From Pseudomonas triclosanedens (GTDB taxonomy: Bacteria; Pseudomonadota; Gammaproteobacteria; Pseudomonadales; Pseudomonadaceae): a stretch of DNA of 64,000 nucleotides. Within the stretch, counting starts at the first letter, position 1. Each line of letters begins with the position of its first letter. The stretch covers positions 1,860,001 to 1,924,000 of the forward strand of contig NZ_CP113432.1 of NCBI RefSeq assembly GCF_026686735.1, in the 5' to 3' direction. Position numbers and translations under genes: made by a program. Shown here one piece after another: positions 26,483 to 36,112 of the stretch. The notes under the pieces are model-generated. The model did no database searches, was not told the origin of the DNA, and was given only the letters and a program-made list of their open reading frames with translations.

Positions 26483-27337
26483 ATGCGAATGATGCGACGC
26501 CTGTTGGGCCTGGGCGCAGGGCTTGTGCTGTCGGCGGCGGCGGGGCTGGCCGCAGCGGCGGCCAAGCCGGAGATCACCATCGGTTACGTAGACGGCTGGT
26601 CGGACAGCGTGGCCACCACCCATGTGGCCGCGGAAATCATGCGCGAGAAGCTCGGCTATCAGGTCAAGCTGATGCCGGTCGCCGCCGGGATCATGTGGCA
26701 GGGCGTGGCGCGCGGTAAGCTCGACGCCATGTTGTCGGCCTGGCTGCCGGTCACCCACGGCGCCTACTACGAGAAAATGAAGGACAAGGTGGTCAACCTG
26801 GGCGTGAACTACCCGGGCGCGAAAATCGGCCTGATCGTGCCCGAGTACGTGAAAGCCAACAGCATCGAGGACCTCAACGCGCAGAAAGCCGATTTCGACG
26901 GTCGCATCGTCGGCATCGATGCCGGCGCCGGAGTGATGCTCAAGACCGACCAGGCGATCAAGGACTACGGCCTGGACTACAAGCTGGTGGCCAGTTCCGG
27001 CAGCGGCATGATCGCCGAGCTGACCCGCGCGGAGAACGACAAGAAGGCCATAGCCGTCACCGGCTGGATTCCGCACTGGATGTTCGCCAAGTGGAAGCTG
27101 AAGTTCCTCGAAGACCCGAAGAAGGTCTACGGCGAAGAGGAACACGTCGACAGCGTGGCCAACCCGGCTCTGGAGAAGAAGGCGCCGGAAGTCTGGGCGT
27201 TCCTGAAGAAGTTCCAGTGGAAGGACGGCCAGGAAATCGGCGAAGTGATGCTCGCGGTGCAGAATGGCGAAAAGCCCGACGTCGCTGCGAAGAAGTGGGT
27301 CGAGGCGCATCCGGATCGGGTGAAGGAGTGGCTGTAA
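26483..27337 (+). CDS. Glycine betaine/choline-type ABC substrate-binding protein
   Basis: 284 residues from ATG 26483, with GGGGAG seven bases upstream and a signal peptide ending LAAAAA. OpuAC/ProX family: ITIGYVDGWSDSVATTHVAAEIM, WQGVARGKLDAMLSAWLPVTHGAYY, GWIPHWMFAKWKLKFLEDPKKVYG and the C-terminal AVQNGEKPDVAAKKWVEAHPDRVKEWL. Aromatic residues (Trp, Tyr) for quaternary-amine binding are seen at the expected blocks. No permease or ATPase is adjacent, so it is an orphan binding protein that presumably feeds a transporter encoded elsewhere. Osmoprotectant or betaine uptake. Confidence 0.88.
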   Translation: MRMMRRLLGLGAGLVLSAAAGLAAAAAKPEITIGYVDGWSDSVATTHVAAEIMREKLGYQVKLMPVAAGIMWQGVARGKLDAMLSAWLPVTHGAYYEKMKDKVVNLGVNYPGAKIGLIVPEYVKANSIEDLNAQKADFDGRIVGIDAGAGVMLKTDQAIKDYGLDYKLVASSGSGMIAELTRAENDKKAIAVTGWIPHWMFAKWKLKFLEDPKKVYGEEEHVDSVANPALEKKAPEVWAFLKKFQWKDGQEIGEVMLAVQNGEKPDVAAKKWVEAHPDRVKEWL

Positions 27338-27369
27338 GCGTCATCTGACGCCAGCCCGTGCACAGGAAA

Positions 27370-27407
27370 ATCCCTCGCGAACTTCGACGTTCGTGGGGGA
27401 TTTTTTT
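27370..27407 (+). terminator. Rho-independent terminator after the betaine-binding gene
   Basis: AATCCCTCGCGAAC pairs with GTTCGTGGGGGATT (two G-U type pairs) around TTCGAC, followed by seven Ts. Confidence 0.8.
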
Positions 27408-27467
27408 ATTCCGATGTGTCTATTCCGGGCTTCCTCGCAAACCCTCGCCGTTCATCAGGTTCGCGCT

Positions 27468-27481
27468 ACGACTAAAGTCGT
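27468..27481. promoter_or_regulatory. Palindromic operator candidate upstream of yjcH-actP
   Basis: ACGACTAAAGTCGT, perfect 6-bp arms around AA, about 78 bp upstream of yjcH. Acetate permease and acetyl-CoA synthetase genes in pseudomonads are under the CrbSR/MxtR-ErbR two-component system; I propose this is such a site, but the known binding motif was not checked. Confidence 0.45.
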
Positions 27482-27558
27482 CTGGAGCGCTTGCAGCGGA
27501 CACATAAATTAGGAAACGACGACATCCGCGTCATCCCCGCTGTGAGGACAAGAACAAA

Positions 27559-27870
27559 ATGAACGACAGCATCTACCAGCGGATTGATACCAATCCGCGC
27601 TTCAAAGAATTGGTAGCCAAGCGCGAGCGATTCGCCTGGCTGCTTTCCCTGATCATGTTGGGCCTGTACGTGGTCTTCATCCTGCTCATTGCCTTCCAGC
27701 CGCAGTTGCTCGGCGCGAAGATCAGTGCCGGTTCGTCCGTCACCTGGGGCATCCCCATGGGCGTCGGGCTGATCCTCTCTGCCTTCGTGCTTACTGGCAT
27801 CTACGTGCGCCGTGCGAACGGTGAGTTCGACCGCCTCAATCAGGAAGTCCTCAAGGAGGCCCAGCAATGA
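27559..27870 (+). CDS. yjcH: DUF485 membrane protein, acetate permease partner
   Basis: 103 residues. DUF485 pattern: [42 protein letters not shown] with two membrane helices (~28-48, ~65-85). It is always found next to ActP. GTGAGGACAAG precedes the start. The stop overlaps the actP start by ATGA, so both are translationally coupled. Confidence 0.92.
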   Translation: MNDSIYQRIDTNPRFKELVAKRERFAWLLSLIMLGLYVVFILLIAFQPQLLGAKISAGSSVTWGIPMGVGLILSAFVLTGIYVRRANGEFDRLNQEVLKEAQQ

Positions 27871-29522
27871 AAGGCCGAATTACAGCGGCCCTAGCGCTGG
27901 CCGCCTTCGCTCCCGCAATCTGGGCTGACGCCCTCACCGGCGAGGTACAGCGCCAGCCGCTGAATATCTCCGCCATCGTCATGTTCGTCGCCTTCGTCGG
28001 CCTGACCCTGTGCATCACCTACTGGGCCTCGAAGCGCAGCAAGTCGGCTGCCGACTTCTATACCGCCGGCGGCAGCATCACCGGTTTCCAGAACGGCCTG
28101 GCAATCGCTGGCGACTATATGTCCGCCGCGTCCTTCCTCGGCATTTCCGCGCTGGTGTTCACTTCTGGCTATGACGGCCTGATCTACTCCATCGGCTTCC
28201 TCGTCGGCTGGCCGATCATCCTCTTCCTGATCGCCGAACGCCTGCGCAACCTGGGCAAATACACCTTCGCCGACGTGGCATCCTACCGTCTCAAGCAGAA
28301 GGACATCCGCACCCTGTCCGCCTGCGGTTCGCTGGTGGTCGTGGCCTTCTACCTGATCGCGCAGATGGTCGGCGCCGGCAAGCTCATCGAGCTGCTGTTC
28401 GGCCTGAACTACCACGTCGCGGTCGTGCTGGTAGGCATCCTGATGGTGCTCTACGTGCTGTTCGGCGGCATGCTGGCCACCACCTGGGTACAGATCATCA
28501 AGGCCGTGCTGCTGCTGTCGGGCGCGACCTTCATGGCGATCATGGTGCTCAAGCACGTCAACTTCGACATCAGCACCCTGTTCTCCGAAGCCATCAAGGT
28601 TCACCCCAAGGGTGAGTCCATCATGAGTCCCGGCGGCTTGGTGAAAGACCCGATCTCGGCCTTCTCCCTTGGCTTCGCGCTGATGTTCGGCACCGCGGGC
28701 CTGCCGCACATCCTGATGCGCTTCTTCACCGTCGGCGACGCCAAGGAAGCCCGCAAGTCGGTGTTCTTCGCCACTGGCTTCATCGGCTACTTCTACATCC
28801 TGACCTTCATCATCGGCTTTGGAGCGATTCTGCTGGTCAGCACCAACCCGGACTTCAAGGATGCCACCGGCGCCCTGCTGGGCGGCAACAACATGGCCGC
28901 CGTGCACCTGGCCAACGCCGTGGGCGGCAGCCTGTTCCTGGGCTTCATCTCCGCCGTGGCGTTCGCCACCATCCTCGCGGTGGTTGCCGGCCTGACCCTG
29001 GCCGGCGCCTCGGCCGTGTCCCACGACCTTTACGCCAGCGTACTGAAGGGCGGCAAGGCCAACGAGAAGGACGAACTGCGCGTATCGAAGATCACCACCG
29101 TTTGCCTGGGTGTGGTCGCGATCATTCTCGGCATCCTGTTCGAGAAGCAGAACATCGCCTTCATGGTCGGCCTGGCCTTCTCCATCGCCGCGAGCTGCAA
29201 CTTCCCGGTACTGCTGCTCTCCATGTACTGGAAGAAACTGACCACCCGTGGCGCCAAGATCGGCGGCTGGCTGGGCCTGATCACCGCGGTGGTGCTGATG
29301 ATCCTTGGCCCGACCATCTGGGTGCAGATCCTCGGCCACGATAAGCCCATCTACCCGTTCGAATACCCGGCGCTGTTCTCGATGGCCGTGGCTTTCATCG
29401 GTATCTGGTTCTTCTCCATCACCGACAAGTCTGCCGCTGCCGACGAAGAGCGTGCGCGCTTCTTCCCGCAGTTCATCCGTTCGCAGACCGGCCTGGGCGC
29501 CACTGGTGCCGTAGCCCACTGA
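27867..29522 (+). CDS. actP: Cation/acetate symporter
   Basis: 551 residues, sodium:solute symporter family with a signal-like first helix and about 13 membrane segments. Family signatures are [83 protein letters not shown] and [19 protein letters not shown]. Imports acetate (and glycolate in E. coli) with a cation. Coupled to yjcH. Confidence 0.95.
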   Translation: MKGRITAALALAAFAPAIWADALTGEVQRQPLNISAIVMFVAFVGLTLCITYWASKRSKSAADFYTAGGSITGFQNGLAIAGDYMSAASFLGISALVFTSGYDGLIYSIGFLVGWPIILFLIAERLRNLGKYTFADVASYRLKQKDIRTLSACGSLVVVAFYLIAQMVGAGKLIELLFGLNYHVAVVLVGILMVLYVLFGGMLATTWVQIIKAVLLLSGATFMAIMVLKHVNFDISTLFSEAIKVHPKGESIMSPGGLVKDPISAFSLGFALMFGTAGLPHILMRFFTVGDAKEARKSVFFATGFIGYFYILTFIIGFGAILLVSTNPDFKDATGALLGGNNMAAVHLANAVGGSLFLGFISAVAFATILAVVAGLTLAGASAVSHDLYASVLKGGKANEKDELRVSKITTVCLGVVAIILGILFEKQNIAFMVGLAFSIAASCNFPVLLLSMYWKKLTTRGAKIGGWLGLITAVVLMILGPTIWVQILGHDKPIYPFEYPALFSMAVAFIGIWFFSITDKSAAADEERARFFPQFIRSQTGLGATGAVAH

Positions 29523-29542
29523 CAGCCTGAGGCTGTCGGTCG

Positions 29543-29581
29543 AGGGCCGGGTGGCGGTGACGCCCCCGGCCCTGCTTTTTT
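29543..29581 (+). terminator. Rho-independent terminator after actP
   Basis: AGGGCCGGG (29543-29551) pairs with CCCGGCCCT (29565-29573); six Ts follow after GC. Confidence 0.85.
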
Positions 29582-29611
29582 GCGACCCCATGATGCGAGC
29601 CGGAGGCCACG

Positions 29612-31402
29612 ATGTCCGACGACTTCAACTTTTCCTCACCACCCTTCGATCAGCTCCGGCCATTCGAGCGCGAGCAGTTGCGTGACGCGTTGAGCGTCGG
29701 CTACTACGCCGTCGGCGAAGTGCTGCTGGAGGCCGGGGCGGCGGTGCCGTCGCTGTTCGTCCTGCTCAAGGGTGTGATCGAGGAGCGCGGCGAGGACGGC
29801 AGGCTGTTCGCCCAGTACGCCGCCGAAGACCTGTTCGATGTGCGCGGCCTGTTCTCCGGCAGCAGCAAGCATCGCTACCAGGCGGTGGAGGAGAGCATCG
29901 TCTATGAACTGCCGGCGGGTGTGTTCCACCAGCTCTGCGCCGGCAATCCCGATTTCGCGCGCTTCTTCCGGGCGGACCTGGCGAGCAAGCGCCAACTGGA
30001 GCGCCGCGACGGGCAGAACCTCGCCGAATTCATCCTGACCCGCATCGCCCGCGAGCACCTGCTGCCCGCCATCGAAGTGGAACCGACGTTGCCGCTGGGC
30101 GACGCCGCGCGACTGCAACTGAGCCGTGGCGCGGATGCCTTGCTGGTGCGCGAAGACGGCGAGCTGGGCATCGTCACCCGGACCGACCTGATGACCGCGC
30201 ATTTCCGCGACGGCTTTGGTGAGGAGCTGCACATCGGCCCACTGGCCCACCGTCCGCTGTCCCATGTCGAACTGGGCGACTTCCTGTTCGACGCCATGAT
30301 CCTCATGACCCGCCAGCGTATCGAGCGGGTCGCCGTGTGCGAGGAAGGCGAGGTGGTCGGGCTGCTGCACCTGACCCAGGTGCTCAGCCTGTTCTCCACC
30401 CACTCCCATGTGCTGGCGCTGCGCATCGCCCGCGCGGAAAGCGAAATGGAACTGCGCGCGGCGGCGGAAACCCTGCATACGCTGATCGCCACGCTGGCCG
30501 GCAACGGCATCCGCCTGCGTTTCATCATGCAACTGGTCAGTGCTCTCAACGAACAACTGCTGGAGCGTCTCTTCGAGCTGCAGGTACCGCCTGCCCTGCG
30601 TGGGCGCTGCTGTCTGATGGTGATGGGCAGCGAAGGTCGCGCCGAGCAATTGCTGAAGACCGACCAGGACAATGCGCTGATCCTCGCCGACGACCTGCCG
30701 GCGGAGCAGGGCCTGCTGTTGATGCAGCGCTTCTCCGCGGCGCTGCTGGACTTTGGCTACCCGCCGTGCCCGGGAGGCGTCATGGCCAGTCGCCCCGAAT
30801 GGTGCAAGCCGCTGGCGGAGTGGAAGCGCGACCTGCTCGATGTGTCGTTGCAGGGGCGCCCCGAGCAACTGATGCGCCTTTCGATCCTCGCCGACGCCTG
30901 GCCGGTGGCCGGCAACCTTCAACTGTTCGAGGGGCTGCGCGAGAGCCTGGGCGAACTGGCCGGCGACAACATCCGCTGGTTGAGCGATCTGGCGTTACCG
31001 GCACTGCAGTTCGACACGCCGCTCACCTTCCTCGGCCAGCTCAAGACCCACGATGCCCATCTCGATATCAAGCGTGGCGGCATCTTCCCGATCGTCCACG
31101 GCGCCCGCGCGCTCGCCCTGCGCGAGGGGCTGGCGGAACGCGGCACCCTTGCGCGCCTGGCGGCGCTCCAGCGGCTGGGTGTGCTGGACGAGGCGCTGGC
31201 CGACAACCTCGCCGAATCCTTCGAACTGTTCCTGCAACTGCGCCTGCGCCAGCAACTGGCAGGTCAACGCGATGGCCGCGAGCAGGGGCTGGACGTATCG
31301 CGTCTGAGCCGCCACGAGCGCGACCTGCTGCGCTACGGTTTGCATGTGGTGAAAAAGTTCAAGCAGAGTCTGACTCGACAATTCCATCTGGAGACCCGAT
31401 GA
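29612..31402 (+). CDS. DUF294 putative nucleotidyltransferase with cNMP-like and CBS domains
   Basis: 596 residues. N-terminal cyclic-nucleotide-binding-like domain (~10-135), two CBS-like modules (~150-285), then the DUF294 nucleotidyltransferase-like core with GSEGRAEQLLKTDQDN near 338-353, and a C-terminal DUF294_C helical domain. GSxGR..TDQDN is the family's metal/nucleotide signature. It probably senses a nucleotide and controls an unknown target; the next gene encodes an exonuclease and starts inside its stop codon, so the two proteins likely work together. GGAGG is upstream of the ATG. Confidence 0.88.
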   Translation: MSDDFNFSSPPFDQLRPFEREQLRDALSVGYYAVGEVLLEAGAAVPSLFVLLKGVIEERGEDGRLFAQYAAEDLFDVRGLFSGSSKHRYQAVEESIVYELPAGVFHQLCAGNPDFARFFRADLASKRQLERRDGQNLAEFILTRIAREHLLPAIEVEPTLPLGDAARLQLSRGADALLVREDGELGIVTRTDLMTAHFRDGFGEELHIGPLAHRPLSHVELGDFLFDAMILMTRQRIERVAVCEEGEVVGLLHLTQVLSLFSTHSHVLALRIARAESEMELRAAAETLHTLIATLAGNGIRLRFIMQLVSALNEQLLERLFELQVPPALRGRCCLMVMGSEGRAEQLLKTDQDNALILADDLPAEQGLLLMQRFSAALLDFGYPPCPGGVMASRPEWCKPLAEWKRDLLDVSLQGRPEQLMRLSILADAWPVAGNLQLFEGLRESLGELAGDNIRWLSDLALPALQFDTPLTFLGQLKTHDAHLDIKRGGIFPIVHGARALALREGLAERGTLARLAALQRLGVLDEALADNLAESFELFLQLRLRQQLAGQRDGREQGLDVSRLSRHERDLLRYGLHVVKKFKQSLTRQFHLETR

Positions 31403-32025
31403 ACGCCTGCGTTTGTCTTCCCGACCACCAATGGTCGACCTGGCGGCGGCGCCTCTACTGGTGGAGACACGATCCAGCGGATGCCGAAGAACTGGTATCT
31501 CTGGACCTGGAGACAACCAGCCTCGACCCGCGCCGCGCCGATATCCTCAGCGTTGGTGCAGTGGTCGTGCGGCGCGGCAAGCTGATCCTCGGCGAACGCC
31601 TCGAACTGCTGGTGCAAGCGCCGCCTAGCCTGGACGGCGAGTCCATCCGCATTCACAAGCTGCGCCGCGCTGACCTGGAGGGGCAACTGCCGCTGGACGA
31701 GGTGCTGCGCAGGGTGGTGGAGTTCATCGGCGACCGCCCGCTGCTCGGCTACTACCTGTCGTTCGACGTCGCCGTCCTGCGCCGGCACTTGCGCGAGCGG
31801 CTTGGCCTGCGCCTGGACAATCCACGGGTCGAGGTTTCCGAGCTGTATTACCGCAAGATGAGCCGGCGCTTCCCCGACCTGCATCTGGACCTGCGCTTCG
31901 ACACCCTGGCGCGCAACCTGGATATCCCCATCGAAGGCCGTCATACCGCCATCGGCGATGCGTGCACCACTGCCCTGATGTTCCTGCGCCTGCGCAAGGG
32001 CTCGCTGCCGCGCAACCTGGTCTGA
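31399..32025 (+). CDS. DEDDh-family 3'-5' exonuclease (DnaQ/epsilon-like)
   Basis: 208 residues, start ATG overlapping the previous stop (ATGA). Exo I motif SLDLETTSLD (Asp36, Glu38), Exo II YYLSFDVAVLRRHL, Exo III RHTAIGDACTTA with His182 and Asp187. Fold and motifs match the proofreading-exonuclease-like proteins paired with DUF294 in Pseudomonas. N-terminal ~30 residues (WSTWRRRLYWWRHDPADAEE) are a non-catalytic leader. Confidence 0.9.
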   Translation: MNACVCLPDHQWSTWRRRLYWWRHDPADAEELVSLDLETTSLDPRRADILSVGAVVVRRGKLILGERLELLVQAPPSLDGESIRIHKLRRADLEGQLPLDEVLRRVVEFIGDRPLLGYYLSFDVAVLRRHLRERLGLRLDNPRVEVSELYYRKMSRRFPDLHLDLRFDTLARNLDIPIEGRHTAIGDACTTALMFLRLRKGSLPRNLV

Positions 32026-32142
32026 GGCGGCGTGGAGATTCTTTGAATCTTCCCATCCGTCTCCCGGTCCCAGTTTCAGGCGCCGGCTTTGCGCCCCCGG
32101 GCACGGGCCGCGCTCCTCGTCGAACGAAAGAGGAGAGATGCT

Positions 32143-32301
32143 ATGGGACTCGGGACCATTCTGTTGATCGTACTGATACTGCTGCTGATCGGTGGCCTGC
32201 CGGTCTTCCCTCACTCACGCAACTGGGGATACGGGCCATCGAGCGTCGTCGGCGTCGTCCTGGTGGTGCTGCTGGTCCTGGTCCTGCTGGGGCATGTGTG
32301 A
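32143..32301 (+). CDS. DUF3309 small hydrophobic protein
   Basis: 52 residues: MGLGTILLIVLILLLIGGLPVFPHSRNWGYGPSSVVGVVLVVLLVLVLLGHV by position, two membrane segments separated by the conserved P-H-S-R-N-WGYGPS turn typical of DUF3309. AGGAGA is six bases before the ATG. Function unknown; many such proteins are stress-induced. Confidence 0.85.
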   Translation: MGLGTILLIVLILLLIGGLPVFPHSRNWGYGPSSVVGVVLVVLLVLVLLGHV

Positions 32302-32420
32302 CGCACTGCGCAACGCCCCGTCCTGGGCAAACCGTGCGGCCCACGGGGTGATTGGTCGCACAGCCCAGGTGTTGATGGCGTATTACCATAGCGGACCTTT
32401 GCCGATATGGAGCCGAAAGG

Positions 32421-32717
32421 ATGCCGGGTGTTGTGCTGGTCGCGCTGGGATTGTTGTGGTTGGTCGTCCAGTGCGGAGTCGGGTTGCTGCCAATGGCCGA
32501 TTCATTCGCGCTGGAGCCGGTGAGCCAGCCCGAGCGCTACTGGCAGTTCGCATTCCTCGGCCCTTCGGTTCCCCTGGCCTTCGGCCTGTTCCTGCTGCGC
32601 TATCGGGTGCAGCGCTTCGCTCAGCTTCGCCATGAGCGGGTCAACTGCGCCGCCTACCTGCTGATCTGCGCCGGGGTGGCGCTGGTGCTGGGCAAACTCT
32701 GCGTTCTGCTGCTCTAG
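32421..32717 (+). CDS. Small hypothetical membrane protein
   Basis: 98 residues with three hydrophobic segments (VVLVALGLLWLVVQCGVGLL; FAFLGPSVPLAFGLFLL; AAYLLICAGVALVLGKLCVLLL). AAAGG precedes the ATG. No family recognised. Codon usage fits neighbouring genes. Confidence 0.62.
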   Translation: MPGVVLVALGLLWLVVQCGVGLLPMADSFALEPVSQPERYWQFAFLGPSVPLAFGLFLLRYRVQRFAQLRHERVNCAAYLLICAGVALVLGKLCVLLL

Positions 32718-32838
32718 GTTTCGCCATCTGCGGCGGCGGTTTGCCGCGGCCATTCAGCACCCTGATGTCACCGCCGGGCGCGGAAAGCCTTGGTTACACT
32801 TCGGTTCACTGTCCGAACCAGATAAGGCGAACCTCCCT

Positions 32839-33651
32839 ATGCAAAACCGCATCATGATCACCGGCGCCGGTTCCGGCCTCGGCCGTGAAATCGCACTGCG
32901 CTGGGCCCGCGAGGGCTGGAACCTGGCGCTGGCCGACGTCAACGAGGCGGGCCTCGCGGAAACTCTCAAGCTGGTACGTGCCGCCGGTGGCGATGGCTTC
33001 ACCCAGCGCTGCGACGTGCGCGACTACAGCCAACTGACCCAACTGGCGCAGGCTTGCGAAGAGAAGTTCGGTGGCATTGATGTAATCGTCAACAACGCCG
33101 GCGTTGCGTCGGGCGGGTTCTTCAGCGAGCTGTCGCTGGAAGACTGGGACTGGCAGATATCGATCAACCTGATGGGTGTGGTCAAGGGCTGCAAGGCGTT
33201 CCTGCCGCTGCTGGAGCAGAGCAAGGGACGCATCATCAACATCGCCTCGATGGCTGCGCTGATGCAGGGGCCGGCGATGAGCAACTACAACGTGGCCAAG
33301 GCCGGCGTGGTGGCACTGTCCGAGAGTCTGCTGGCCGATCTGAGCCTGGTGGACGTCAAGGTGCATGTGGTCTGCCCGTCGTTCTTCCAGACCAACCTGC
33401 TGGACTCCTTCCGCGGCCCCAGCCCGGAGATGAAGAGCCAGGTCGGCAAGCTGCTGGAGAGCTCGCCGATCAGCGCCGCCGATATCGCCGACTACATCCA
33501 CCAGGAAGTCGCCCGCGACACCTTCATGATCCTGCCCCACGAACAGGGCCGCATGGCCTGGCAGATCAAGCAGCACAACCCGCAGGCAATCTACGACGAG
33601 ATGGCGAAGATGGCGGAGAAGATGCAGGCCAAGCGCCGCAACCTCGCCTGA
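32839..33651 (+). CDS. Short-chain dehydrogenase/reductase
   Basis: 270 residues, classical SDR, cytosolic. Cofactor motif ITGAGSGLG at 7-15, NNAGVA near 90, catalytic Ser137 in NIASMAA and Tyr150/Lys154 in SNYNVAKAGV. Asp in LADVNEAG after strand 2 suggests NAD(H) preference. Substrate unknown. The C-terminus (EMAKMAEKMQAKRRNLA) is a positively charged helix. Confidence 0.9.
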   Translation: MQNRIMITGAGSGLGREIALRWAREGWNLALADVNEAGLAETLKLVRAAGGDGFTQRCDVRDYSQLTQLAQACEEKFGGIDVIVNNAGVASGGFFSELSLEDWDWQISINLMGVVKGCKAFLPLLEQSKGRIINIASMAALMQGPAMSNYNVAKAGVVALSESLLADLSLVDVKVHVVCPSFFQTNLLDSFRGPSPEMKSQVGKLLESSPISAADIADYIHQEVARDTFMILPHEQGRMAWQIKQHNPQAIYDEMAKMAEKMQAKRRNLA

Positions 33652-33966
33652 CAGCGACGCTGCGCCGGCCTGCCGGGCAGCCTGGGGGGTGCCTTTAGTG
33701 CCGCCCGGCAGGCTTGGAGGGGGTGTCGAACGATGATTTTCGCCCCCTTTCGGTGCATCGCAAGGCGGGGCTTGCCCAGGCCGGTGCAAAGGGTTAGTTT
33801 TAGTTACCGGCCTGCCTGGCTGAAGTACGTTGGACCCCGGTGAAAGCCCCGCGAATGTCGCGGGGCTTTTGCTTTTTCGGACCATTGCGCATCGATGTCG
33901 ATTCGCGCTTTGCGTGTTGGCGGGCCTGTGTTAGAAGGCACCGGTGTCATTGAAGGAAGAACCCGC
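33652..33966. other. Intergenic region with two hairpins, no confident gene
   Basis: 315 bp. It contains an 11-bp perfect inverted repeat (GCCTGCCGGGC at 33668-33678 with its complement at 33703-33713) without a T-run, a Pribnow-poor AT-richer stretch around 33795-33805, and the strong terminator at 33846-33870. It could encode a short RNA ending at that terminator, but no promoter was fixed. Confidence 0.4.
33846..33870 (+). terminator. Rho-independent terminator
   Basis: GCCCCGCGA and TCGCGGGGC (9-bp perfect stem, ATG loop) followed by TTTTGCTTTTT. It would end the SDR transcript or a small RNA from 33.7-33.85 kb. Confidence 0.82.
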
Positions 33967-34392
33967 TTGCAGTCCGAATCCATCGTCTATGGTTGCATCC
34001 GCGACTGGCCCGGCGACTCGATGGAGCGCCGCCTGCGCCGCGCCGCCAACCGCAAGGTGCTCGACAGCCTGCCGATGGGGGAGGCCTGGCCGTTCCTCGG
34101 CCGCGAGATGTTCAGCCGCTGCGAAACCGAAGGGGCCGGTCTTTACCAGTCCCAGGTGATCCATTTCGGTGCCAGCTACCAGACCATCGAATACGAGTGG
34201 AAACTCTGGGTCGAGCAATTCGAAGCCCTGCTGCGCCGCCTGTACTGGTCCAGCGCGGTGGTCCACCTGGAAACCGAAGTCAACGGCAGCCATACCTTCC
34301 GCTGGGAGTCCGAGAATGGCTTCCATAGTCCGCGCGAAGGCGAACTGAAAGTGCGCTGCGCCTGGGAACGCGAGGGCGGCCTGCGCGGCTGA
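33967..34392 (+). CDS. Conserved hypothetical protein
   Basis: About 141 residues if started at the TTG at 33967, which has AAGGAAGA at 33953-33960; the frame is open from an ATG at 33895 without a ribosome site. The protein is soluble and mixed charge with patterns [63 protein letters not shown] and [13 protein letters not shown] do not recognise the family. It is 16 bp before the ynfA homologue and likely shares its transcript. Confidence 0.65.
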   Translation: MQSESIVYGCIRDWPGDSMERRLRRAANRKVLDSLPMGEAWPFLGREMFSRCETEGAGLYQSQVIHFGASYQTIEYEWKLWVEQFEALLRRLYWSSAVVHLETEVNGSHTFRWESENGFHSPREGELKVRCAWEREGGLRG

Positions 34393-34408
34393 GCCCGGGA
34401 AGCGAACA

Positions 34409-34738
34409 ATGATCAATTACCTCTGGTTCGTCCTCGCCGCGTTCTGCGAGATCGCCGGCTGCTACGCCTTCTATCTGTGGCTGCGGCTGGACCGGAGCGC
34501 CCTGTGGATAGTCCCCGGCTTGCTCAGCCTGACGGTCTTCGCCCTGCTGCTCACCCGCGTCGAAGCCAACTACGCCGGACGCGCCTACGCCGCGTATGGC
34601 GGCATCTATGTGGCGTCATCGCTGTTCTGGTTAGCCTTCGTGGAGAAGAGCCGCCCACTGTGGAGCGACTGGGTGGGTGTGGCGCTCTGCCTGATCGGCG
34701 CCAGCGTGGTGTTGTTCGGCCCTCGACTCGCGCCCTGA
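34409..34738 (+). CDS. YnfA/UPF0060 family membrane protein
   Basis: 109 residues with four membrane helices. Family signatures: [53 protein letters not shown] and [17 protein letters not shown]. YnfA is a small multidrug-resistance-like exporter candidate. The gene ends normally, and the usher remnant begins at its stop codon. Confidence 0.92.
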   Translation: MINYLWFVLAAFCEIAGCYAFYLWLRLDRSALWIVPGLLSLTVFALLLTRVEANYAGRAYAAYGGIYVASSLFWLAFVEKSRPLWSDWVGVALCLIGASVVLFGPRLAP

Positions 34739-34739
34739 G

Positions 34740-36044
34740 CTGAGCGCCATACAGCATACTGGCCGGTCCCACGCCAACCTGTATGGCAATACTCAGGAGT
34801 CCGGCCACAGCTCGCGCCTGGCCTACTCGCGCAGTTTCCCCTCGACAGGCACCGACTTCGCTCTGGCGACCTTCCGCTACTCCAGTAGCGGTTACCTGGA
34901 TCTGGTCGACGCCGCCACCCTGAATGATCTGATGAAGAGTTCCGGTACCAGCAATCCGGATACGGTGGGCTACTTGCGCAGCAAGCAGCGCCAGACCCTG
35001 ACCCTCAACCAGAACCTGGGACAGCGCATTGGCCAGCTCAACGTCACCGCCAGCCGCGACCGTTACTGGGGGGATGCACCCGGCTCGACAACGTTCTCCG
35101 TTGGCTACAACACCCGTGTAATGCGCGCCAACGTCAACGTGACCGCCTCCCGCACATACAACGCCCACAACGACAACAACAACGGCTACGACAGCCAGAT
35201 CACCCTCAACCTGTCGATGCCACTGGGTAGTCCCTCCGCACGGCATCCGGCCACCCTCAGCCTGACCAGCACCCATGACAAGGCCAATGGCGACAGCCAC
35301 AACGCCGGCCTTAGCGGGTCGCTGGGCGAGCACAACCAGTACATCTACGGCACCCAGGTCAGCCGTTCCGACACCCGCGATGGCACCACATTCATTGGCA
35401 ACGTCGGCTGGCAGGCCTCCAATGCCAACCTGGGTGGCAGCTATAGCCAGTCCAGCAGCTACAAGCAGGCCTCCCTCAGCGCATCGGGCGGCCTGGTCGT
35501 CCACCCCGGCGGGCTCGTGTTCATGCCCAGCCAGGACATCGGCAACCCCATCGGCATCGTCGAAGCCAGGAACGCGAAGGGTGCACGTGTTTCCAGCAGC
35601 GGCGAGGGGCGCATCGACGGTAGCGGTCAGGCCGTGGCCACCGGCCTGATGCCCTATCGCATGAATGACGTCACCCTCGACCCGGAAGGAACCTCCATGG
35701 ATGTTCAACTGCAGACGACCCGTGTGCAGACCGTGCCGCGTGCTGGCGCCGTAGTGAAGCTGACCTTCGAGACCGAGACCGGTCGCGCCGTCCTGATCAA
35801 CGCCCGCCGAGCCAACGGCGAAGAACTGCCCTTCGGTGCAGTGGCCCTGGATAAGGCAGGCCATGAAGTCGGCACAGTGGGGCAGGGTGGCAGCGTCTTC
35901 GTCCGCGTAGCCGAGCAAGGCGGCCAATTGACGCTGCGTTGGGGCGAGACCGCCGATCGCCAGTGTCGCCTCGATTACCAGTTACCCAAGCGCGCCGAAG
36001 ATGCGGCGGAGCCATTTACCACGGTCGAGGCAGTGTGCCGTTGA
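34740..36044 (+). pseudogene. 5'-truncated fimbrial usher (C-terminal half, FimD/PapC family)
   Basis: The frame is open from the ynfA stop codon to 36044 (~434 codons) but has no start codon of its own near the 5' end. The translation from 34740 gives usher sequence immediately: GHSSRLAYSRSFPSTGTDFALATFRYSSSGYLDL aligns by eye with the mid-barrel GQS..LLYSKSL..TGT..QL..YRYSTSGY block of FimD, around its residue 400 of ~830. The C-terminal plug/CTD features are also there (GRIDGSGQAVATGLMPYRMNDVTLDP, LPFGAVALD, TLRWG near a C-terminal Cys pair). So the N-terminal domain, the plug and the first half of the barrel, needed for chaperone-subunit binding and export, are missing. No chaperone or major pilin gene remains upstream. 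An internal ATG at 34932 could only give a non-functional fragment. Confidence 0.88.
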
Positions 36045-36112
36045 ACATCAACCGGGCAGTGAGCATCGCCATGGGCAGCCCTGCAAATGGTCCGACTTCT
36101 GGAGCAAAGCAA

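Noticed and set aside
30337..32025. 562-codon frame over the DUF294 and exonuclease genes
   Set aside because: The first ~350 codons are a shadow of the DUF294 gene; the real exonuclease starts at the ATGA overlap.
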